From contig CANJBL010000002.1 of NCBI GenBank assembly GCA_947472795.1, positions 62,001 through 126,000 of the forward strand: DNA of 64,000 nucleotides, written 5' to 3'. This document shows positions 57,942-64,000 of the stretch, piece by piece. This DNA is from Fidelibacterota bacterium (GTDB lineage Bacteria; Pseudomonadota; Alphaproteobacteria; Rhodospirillales; Rhodospirillaceae). The first letter of the stretch is position 1. Each line of letters begins with the position of its first letter. The notes below the pieces were generated by a model. The model was not told the DNA's origin. It saw nothing but the letters and a program-made list of their open reading frames with translations, and ran no database searches. The translations under genes were made by a program, and so were the position numbers.

Positions 57942-58063
57942 GTGGCTGACATTGTCCGAATATGGCGGGTATGGTAAGCACCCCCCGCGCCCGTACAGGC
58001 ACGGCTTTATTATTATGCCAGCCTGCCACAGGGTCCAGCATCTTCGGCGAAGAAGTGACGGCC

Positions 58064-59311
58064 ATGGCTCAATTCCGCTCAGATCTTGTTCAGACACTCG
58101 TTTCACGCGGGTTCCTGCATCAGTGCACCAATCTGGAAGCGCTGGATGCCAAGACCGCCGCCGGTCCCATAACGGGCTACATCGGCTTTGATGCCACCGC
58201 CGACAGCCTGCACGTCGGCAGCCTCGTGCAGATCATGATGCTGCGCTGGATGCAAAAGACTGGCCACCGTCCCATCGCCCTCATGGGCGGCGGCACGACG
58301 AAAATTGGCGACCCTTCAGGTAAAGATGAGTCTCGGAGCTTGCTGGACGACGCCACGATCGCAGCCAACATTGCTTCCATTCAAAAAGTCTTCAATCGAT
58401 TCCTGACGTTCGGATCCAAGGATGCCATCCTGGCCAACAACGCCGAATGGTTGGATGGATTGCAGTACATTCCTTTCCTGCGCGACGTCGGCAAACACTT
58501 CACGATCAACCGTATGCTGACGATGGATAGCGTCAAACTGCGGCTGGAGCGTGAACAACCGCTCACGTTCCTTGAATTCAATTACATGATTCTGCAAGGC
58601 TACGATTTCGTCGAACTCTTCAAGCGCTATGGCTGCACTTTGCAACTCGGTGGCTCTGACCAGTGGGGCAATATCATCCAAGGCGTGGACTTGGGTCGCC
58701 GTATCGTCGAGGCCGAACTCTTTGGCTTCACGTGCCCGCTCATCACCACCGCATCGGGCGCGAAGATGGGCAAAACAGCCGCCGGCGCCGTTTGGCTGAA
58801 AGCCGAGCGCCTTGCTCCTTATGATTACTACCAGTTCTGGCGCAACACCGAGGATGGCGACGTTGGTCGCTTCCTGAAGCTGTTCACCGATTTCTCGCTC
58901 GACGAGATCACGCGGCTGGAAGCTTTGCAGGGCGCGGACATCAACGAGGCAAAAAAGGTCCTGGCGCTGGCGGCAACGACCTTGCTGCATGGCGAGGCCG
59001 CAGCCAACGACGCCGCCGAAACCGCGCGCCGCACCTTCGAGCAGGGCGGCATAGGTGATGATCTGCCAACCGTTAATATCAATGCCTCTGACTTGAAGAC
59101 CGGTATCGCTGCCTGGGACTTGTTCGTCCGCGCCGGCCTCGCCCCCAGCAACGGTGAATCGCGCCGCCTCATCCGTGGCGGCGGCGCCAAGATCAACGAT
59201 CAGAAATGCGACGATGAAAACGCGGTCGTGACGACGGCGGCTGTCACCGACGGCGTCATCAAACTTAGCGCCGGCAAGAAGCGCCACGCGATTGTGAAAA
59301 TCAGTTCCTAG
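58064..59311 (+). CDS. tyrS: Tyrosyl-tRNA synthetase
   Basis: A 415-residue class I synthetase that charges tRNA-Tyr. HIGH-type motif is [13 protein letters not shown], the tyrosine pocket lies in [14 protein letters not shown] and [22 protein letters not shown] follows, and the KMSKS loop reads KMGKT, as in the TyrZ-like subset. A C-terminal S4 RNA-binding domain ([26 protein letters not shown]) is intact. ATG 58064 is chosen; the longer frame from 57962 overlaps the anmK leader and lacks family match. Its stop overlaps the convergent AsmA-like gene by 11 bp. Confidence 0.96.
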   Translation: MAQFRSDLVQTLVSRGFLHQCTNLEALDAKTAAGPITGYIGFDATADSLHVGSLVQIMMLRWMQKTGHRPIALMGGGTTKIGDPSGKDESRSLLDDATIAANIASIQKVFNRFLTFGSKDAILANNAEWLDGLQYIPFLRDVGKHFTINRMLTMDSVKLRLEREQPLTFLEFNYMILQGYDFVELFKRYGCTLQLGGSDQWGNIIQGVDLGRRIVEAELFGFTCPLITTASGAKMGKTAAGAVWLKAERLAPYDYYQFWRNTEDGDVGRFLKLFTDFSLDEITRLEALQGADINEAKKVLALAATTLLHGEAAANDAAETARRTFEQGGIGDDLPTVNINASDLKTGIAAWDLFVRAGLAPSNGESRRLIRGGGAKINDQKCDDENAVVTTAAVTDGVIKLSAGKKRHAIVKISS

Positions 59312-62300
59312 GTACGGCTGGCGTTTCCGGCGGCAGCGCAATGGCCGGCGGCGGCGGCTGTGGCGGGCGCGGCGACGAGCGGAAGATATCAAAAATGTGG
59401 CGCAAGAAGCCCGGCGCAAGCGCGGCCAACGCATTGACCGAAGGTTGTGCGGTCGCGACCTCGCCGCGATAGGTGTAGGTCGCAGCGAAGATTCCCCCAC
59501 CTTTGGCCCCACCGCTCAAGATCGAACCAATCAGCGGTATCGAATTCAAGGCAGAGTTCACCGAATAGGCGGGGATCAGCGTGCCTTCGAAATCCATATA
59601 CGACGTGGGGAATGTATAGGCCCCGTGCCCCGTCAGGCCGAAGGAGCTCCCGTACATTTCACCGTCTCTCACGCGCAGCGTGGAATCTGCATATGAGAAC
59701 GGCACATGCAGGGTCTTGAATGAAATTCCCTGCCCACGCAGCTCGTCAACAATACCCGTGAGTGTCGCAACAGACAGGAGGCGCGCCAGCAGCGGGGCCT
59801 GAATTAGCTTGAAGTCTTTCACCTCTGCGACGCCTCGGATGGTGCCGTCCGGCGCGAATTCCCCATCGATGTCCAAGTTGCCGCCCATGATGTCGCCGAA
59901 TAACCCAATGGCGCGGATGACGCTGCCGCCGTCGGCACTCCTGCCTTTGAACGTGCGTTTACCGTTATCGCTGCTCAGCTGAAAGGTAACCGGCACCGTT
60001 CCATTGATCTTGCTGGTGAAGTCGATGGCTTGAATACCGGTGTAGTCCCGCTCGAATCTTAGCAGGACATCACGGAAATCGCCGCCATTGTTCATCCACA
60101 TGCGATCGAAGGAGGCTTGAATACGCAGCGGCGTCGAGAATTGGGTGTTGCCGTTTTCCGCGCGCCCGCGCGCATCATCCCGGCCCAGGTCCTTCCAGAA
60201 GTAACTGGAATTGAACGCAGGGCCCGAAACATTGATGTTATAGCCGCCGGCATCGTCGACGTTCACTTCCGCCGCCAGATGGGTGTCGCTCACCATACTG
60301 GGCTTGATGGACAGAACACGCATCTTGCCTTCGGATGTAAAACTCAAATCCCCGCTCACATCCAGATCCGTTCCAGCCATGACATGGAACGTCGGCACTG
60401 ATTCAAGATGGTCCTTCGCGAAGACGGCGGTGACCGTGGCGGACGCGGGCTTACCCTCTTCTTTCCTCCAACCCAGTTGCGGCAAGGACATGGCCGAGGC
60501 CGTCAGGTCCGCGCGCGCCTCCAACGTACGTGTGTCGTTGCGGTTGATGGTATAGATGACGTGCGCGGGAACGGGCCCATCCAGGTACGGCGGCACAAAC
60601 GGAATAACGCTCAGGCCAACGAGCGGACGCTGGGCATTGTTGACGATGGGATCCAGTTCATAGCGGCTGCGGAATTCTCCACCGCCGAAGTTCTCGCGCC
60701 AGGTGATCGTCGAATGGATGCCGCCCAGCACGATGCTGCCGGAAACATCCATGCCGGCGCGGTCAAGTGTCAGGCCCAATTGCCCATCGGTGAGAGGCAG
60801 CCCGAAGGCAAGCTGAGGGATTCCGACTTTGTCCGCTTTAGCCTTCACATCGATCTTCAGTTGGTCGAGTTTCAGATCTTTGATCAGGGGAAAATTGAGC
60901 GCGAGATCGATGTTCGCGTCGCCCGCTGCGCTTTTGGCATCAAGGCCGACGAGACTGGCGTAACCTAGCGGCTGATAGTCGATGAGCCGCATGACCTCGC
61001 CAAATCCACCCTGGATCTTGAGCGCTATGTTAGCGCGCTCAGATCCGCTGCCCAGGTCATAAAGTCTGATCTTGCCCGAGGGAATGGAAAGGCCCTTCCC
61101 GGAAATGGTATCGGGCACATGCCCATTGGTGATGTCGATCACCACCTCTGTCCCGGCGATGGTCATGATGCCGTTGGTCTCTTGCACATGTGGCAAGCTG
61201 CCAAGGTACTTCACGTCAACGCCGCGCAGCTCCGATGTCAGCACGGCCTCTGTTGCATCGAGCGCGTTGATATTGGGCCCGGTCAAACGCAACTTGAAGC
61301 GCGTGTCGTAAAGCCCGCCTTCATTGAGGTTGGCATCGATCCACGAGCGCGTGTTCGGCTTGACGCTTGTGGGCCAGTATTGTTTCAACGCCACCAGCGG
61401 CAACTCGGCCATGCTGGCTTTGAGGTCTACCGCCGGGGCGCTATTGAGGTTCTGGCCTTCGCCCGAGACCACAATCGTAGGAGCTTTTTCTCGCCCGCGA
61501 TTGAGTTCCACGCGTAAGGAGTCGATGACGATGCGATCCAAGTCTGGTCCTGCGCTGCCCTTCAGCAACAAGGCCTTCACGGGAAAGCTTTGCGAGACCG
61601 GATCGGGCAGACGCAACTGGCCATCTTGCCCCTTCACATCGAATTGCAGGTCACGCAAACGTGCGCCGGCATTGGTCAGCGCCAGGGTGACGGCCGCCGT
61701 CCCACTCAAACGCAGGTCAACGGCATCGAGAGGAGCCAACTGCGGCGCGAGGCTCGCCACGCGTGATGGACGAAACCCGTCCACATTCAAATTCACTTTG
61801 AGGTCGCCGCTCACCGACGAATATCCACCTTTCGCGGTCAGATTCCAGCGCTTGCCCTCCTCAAACACGGGAAAATTGGCATCAATCGCCACATCACCTG
61901 CCGCACGCGTGAAGTTGAGCACCGCATCGGGCACTAGCCACCTTTGGCCGGAGACTTCGTCCACGAGAACGATCGTGGCGTTTTCAATGGCAACACGATC
62001 GAGATAGCCCGCGGGGTTGTCGCCTCCTGGTGCTCGCGTCAATGCTCCAATCAACGAGACCGCGAGCGCGTTACCGCTGGTGGCATCTGTGGTTGATACC
62101 GTTGGCGCTTGCGCCGGGGCCACCCCCACCGCCGGAACACCGACCACCGCTGATCCAGGTGTCTCCACGCCCAAGCCCAGCGACCCATCCGCACGGTGCA
62201 CAAAACGCATGATGGGATTCGTGAGCCGCACCAGCTCTGGCGCCGCAATGCCGCGCTTCAACGCTGGCGTGCTCAGGCGGATCACCATGCTCGGCAGGCC

Positions 62301-62627
62301 GGCGATCACTGCGCCGCTGCTATCGAGCACACGCACGTCGCGCACCGTCAACTCGGGCGAACCGGACAAGCCCGCCCAACGGAATTGAGCCCCATCGATA
62401 CGGAAATGATACCCCGGCGCCAAATCTGAGAAGGCATTCGAGATGTAGGGAGCTACAGCATTGAGGGTAAGAGGGCCCTGACTCAAACGCCACGCCATCA
62501 CCGCCGCACCCAGAAGGATGAGGATGATGGTCGCTTCCAGCGCTCGAATCAAAAATCTCACTGCGCCGTGTGTCAACGCCGCGGGCTCCAATGCTCTGGC
62601 CCCAACCAAATACTGATCATGGGGCAA
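59301..62627 (-). CDS. AsmA-like/DUF3971 (YhdP-TamB group) envelope protein, 1108 aa
   Basis: A very long exported protein: a cytoplasmic N-terminus, one transmembrane helix ([17 protein letters not shown], about 31-47), then some 1,050 residues of beta-rich repeats. [30 protein letters not shown], a DUF3971-type middle, and a C-terminal AsmA_2-like part ([69 protein letters not shown]) are visible. These proteins bridge the membranes and are implicated in phospholipid transport to the outer membrane. The start is uncertain: TTG 62627 opens the frame, but GTG 62561 (residue 23) just before the membrane helix is also possible. Confidence 0.85.
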   Translation of the reverse strand: MPHDQYLVGARALEPAALTHGAVRFLIRALEATIILILLGAAVMAWRLSQGPLTLNAVAPYISNAFSDLAPGYHFRIDGAQFRWAGLSGSPELTVRDVRVLDSSGAVIAGLPSMVIRLSTPALKRGIAAPELVRLTNPIMRFVHRADGSLGLGVETPGSAVVGVPAVGVAPAQAPTVSTTDATSGNALAVSLIGALTRAPGGDNPAGYLDRVAIENATIVLVDEVSGQRWLVPDAVLNFTRAAGDVAIDANFPVFEEGKRWNLTAKGGYSSVSGDLKVNLNVDGFRPSRVASLAPQLAPLDAVDLRLSGTAAVTLALTNAGARLRDLQFDVKGQDGQLRLPDPVSQSFPVKALLLKGSAGPDLDRIVIDSLRVELNRGREKAPTIVVSGEGQNLNSAPAVDLKASMAELPLVALKQYWPTSVKPNTRSWIDANLNEGGLYDTRFKLRLTGPNINALDATEAVLTSELRGVDVKYLGSLPHVQETNGIMTIAGTEVVIDITNGHVPDTISGKGLSIPSGKIRLYDLGSGSERANIALKIQGGFGEVMRLIDYQPLGYASLVGLDAKSAAGDANIDLALNFPLIKDLKLDQLKIDVKAKADKVGIPQLAFGLPLTDGQLGLTLDRAGMDVSGSIVLGGIHSTITWRENFGGGEFRSRYELDPIVNNAQRPLVGLSVIPFVPPYLDGPVPAHVIYTINRNDTRTLEARADLTASAMSLPQLGWRKEEGKPASATVTAVFAKDHLESVPTFHVMAGTDLDVSGDLSFTSEGKMRVLSIKPSMVSDTHLAAEVNVDDAGGYNINVSGPAFNSSYFWKDLGRDDARGRAENGNTQFSTPLRIQASFDRMWMNNGGDFRDVLLRFERDYTGIQAIDFTSKINGTVPVTFQLSSDNGKRTFKGRSADGGSVIRAIGLFGDIMGGNLDIDGEFAPDGTIRGVAEVKDFKLIQAPLLARLLSVATLTGIVDELRGQGISFKTLHVPFSYADSTLRVRDGEMYGSSFGLTGHGAYTFPTSYMDFEGTLIPAYSVNSALNSIPLIGSILSGGAKGGGIFAATYTYRGEVATAQPSVNALAALAPGFLRHIFDIFRSSPRPPQPPPPAIALPPETPAVPRN

Positions 62628-62750
62628 ATGGTCATTGACGGTGGGCCGGCGAAGCGGTTTTCGTACGCTCTTGTCCGCAGCTTGACCGTCTCCTTTCTAT
62701 ATCCCACTGTCCTCTGAAACGGTAGAGAATACGTAAATCCCGCGAGTCGC

Positions 62751-64000
62751 ATGATAACCCTGCCCCATATCCAACTCCCTATCCCCGCGGATCACGGTCG
62801 CCTCACGCGTCTGCACAACGATTGGTTGGCCGCCGCGGAGTCACAGGCCCCCGATCTTGCGTCTTTCATGCGCGATATCGTCGCAAATATCCAATGGCGA
62901 GCCGTATTGGACGCTGTCTTCAGTAACAGCCCGTTCCTCAGCGGGTTGCTTCTCGACAATCCGGCGGCGTTCCAGCGGTTCACGACGGAAGGACCGGACG
63001 CCGGCGTTGCGCACCTCTTAAAAGCCGTTGACGGTGGAAGTGCCGACGTCGCCACCGCCATGATCAATTTGCGGAAGGCGAAATCTGAAGCCGCCCTTAT
63101 CATCGCGCTTGCCGATATCACGGGCCTCTGGAGCGTCGATCAGGTCACTTCTGCGCTGTCCGATTTTGCCGACACAACCGTCCGCGAAGCTCTGCGCGTT
63201 CTTTTGTTACAAGCTCAAGAGCGCGGTCACATCACCTTGGCGGATCTGAGTGCTCCGGCAACCGATTGTGGCTACGCAATTCTGGCCTTGGGCAAACATG
63301 GTGGCCGCGAACTCAACTATTCTTCAGATATTGACCTCTTTGTTTTCTTCGATGCTCAGCACTTGCCCTATATCGGCAAGAAGAGCGCTCCGGAGTTCGC
63401 TGTCCAGCTCACCAAGGATTTGATGCGCCTTCTGCAAGAACGCACGGCGCAGGGATATGTCTTCCGCACCGATCTGCGGCTGCGCCCGGATCCCGGCTCG
63501 ACGTCCGTCGCGGTCTCGCGTGAAGCAGCGCAGATTTATTACGAAAGCTACGGCCAGAACTGGGAACGGGCGGCCATGATCAAGGCGCGCGCGATAGCCG
63601 GCGACATGAAAGCCGCCGCCGCGTTCATCCGCGACCTTCAGCCCTTCATCTGGCGCAAATCGCTCGACTTCTATGCGATCCAAGATATCCACTCTATTAA
63701 GCGCCAGATTTACGCCCACAAGGGCGGCGGTACAGTCGAGGTCGCTGGCCATAACATCAAGTTAGGGCGCGGCGGTATCCGCGAGATCGAGTTCTTCGCG
63801 CAGATCCAGCAGCTCATCTGGGGCGGCCGCTTCACCGAAGCCCGCTCGTCGCAGACTCTGTCTGCTCTGGATGCGCTTGTAACCTTGGGCTTTGTCACGC
63901 CCTCCGTACGCGACGACCTCGCAGCGGCCTATCGCTATTTACGCAAACTTGAGCATCGCCTGCAGATGATCGCCGATGAACAGACGCAGACCTTGCCGGA
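62751..64000 (+). CDS. glnE: Bifunctional glutamine-synthetase adenylyltransferase/deadenylase GlnE, 3' truncated by window
   Basis: The first 416 codons of GlnE, which adds or removes AMP on glutamine synthetase in response to PII. The N-terminal adenylyl-removase nucleotidyltransferase domain is present: AILALGKHGGRELNYSSDIDLFVFFD with the G-S-D-x-D catalytic signature, GYVFRTDLRLRPDPGS, YYESYGQNWERAAMIKARAIAGD, and LGRGGIREIEFFAQIQQLIWGG. The frame stays open to base 64000; the adenylyl-transferase half lies beyond. ATG 62751 is the first in-frame start after the stop-containing 5' region. Divergent from the AsmA-like gene. Confidence 0.95.
   Translation, partial: MITLPHIQLPIPADHGRLTRLHNDWLAAAESQAPDLASFMRDIVANIQWRAVLDAVFSNSPFLSGLLLDNPAAFQRFTTEGPDAGVAHLLKAVDGGSADVATAMINLRKAKSEAALIIALADITGLWSVDQVTSALSDFADTTVREALRVLLLQAQERGHITLADLSAPATDCGYAILALGKHGGRELNYSSDIDLFVFFDAQHLPYIGKKSAPEFAVQLTKDLMRLLQERTAQGYVFRTDLRLRPDPGSTSVAVSREAAQIYYESYGQNWERAAMIKARAIAGDMKAAAAFIRDLQPFIWRKSLDFYAIQDIHSIKRQIYAHKGGGTVEVAGHNIKLGRGGIREIEFFAQIQQLIWGGRFTEARSSQTLSALDALVTLGFVTPSVRDDLAAAYRYLRKLEHRLQMIADEQTQTLP

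Noticed and set aside
57942-58106. Longer anmK reading frame from ATG 58106.
   Set aside because: Extra residues are unlike the kinase family and overlap the tyrS start region; the kinase match begins right after ATG 57941.
1-64000. CRISPR arrays, rRNA operons, prophage or integrase genes, complete insertion sequences.
   Set aside because: No spaced direct repeats, rRNA landmarks, transposase or integrase motifs were found; the only repeat family is the 167-bp palindromic element.

Overview
The window looks like part of the chromosome of an alphaproteobacterium, probably a free-living heterotroph of soil or rhizosphere type. The support is a GAAC-N7-GAAC SOS box of the alphaproteobacterial LexA type, single-copy housekeeping genes of that style (pepN, tyrS, anmK, mnmA, glnE with an adjacent AsmA-like giant, an Rrf2/NifS/ferredoxin/MnmA sulfur cluster), and a large small-molecule catabolic island. 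The genus cannot be named from sequence alone. Gene density is high, there is no rRNA, CRISPR array, integrase or intact insertion sequence, and both window ends cut genes (an O-methyltransferase at the left, glnE at the right).

Layout. 1-8.5 kb: methyltransferases, a DUF192 lipoprotein, a Panacea-domain protein, a LexA-box-controlled 32-residue membrane microprotein divergent from dusA, and a three-gene minus-strand operon for a surface glycopolymer (CMP-sugar synthetase/RraA-like fusion, NTP transferase, CDP-glycerol glycerophosphotransferase-like). 8.6-20 kb: pepN, a 167-bp double-palindrome repeat, emrR-emrA-emrB, a DUF115-like protein, a Tat-exported methyltransferase-fold protein, a SPOR lipoprotein gene broken by an in-frame amber codon, a probable small RNA or attenuated leader, an S24-like repressor and a YccF protein. 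20-27 kb: RND efflux pair, a 4-TM protein, a TPR/2-oxoglutarate oxygenase and an RlmD/TrmA-type RNA methyltransferase.

27.5-40 kb is a nicotinate catabolic island of the reductive type known from Eubacterium barkeri and Azorhizobium: MFS uptake, molybdenum hydroxylase (FAD subunit plus fused FeS/Mo subunit), 6-hydroxynicotinate reductase and enamidase, with a MarR regulator and conserved partners of unknown function (UPF0280 and two tandem AA_synth/DUF1185 proteins). A palindrome TTTG-N4-CAAA recurs in front of these units and probably marks one regulon. 40-50.8 kb looks like an oxalate/C2 assimilation block: OxlT-type transporter, AAE3-type oxalate-CoA ligase, PanE-type reductase (candidate oxalyl-CoA reductase) and malate synthase G, plus an FAH-family hydrolase, a Tat-type FAD oxidoreductase and a bifunctional enoyl-CoA hydratase/3-hydroxyacyl-CoA dehydrogenase.

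50.9-64 kb: acyl-lipid desaturase, tRNA-Met, then the sulfur-relay cluster (Rrf2 regulator, cysteine desulfurase, ferredoxin, MnmA) interrupted by the second, inverted copy of the 167-bp repeat, an alpha/beta hydrolase, anmK, tyrS, an AsmA-like giant protein and the start of glnE.
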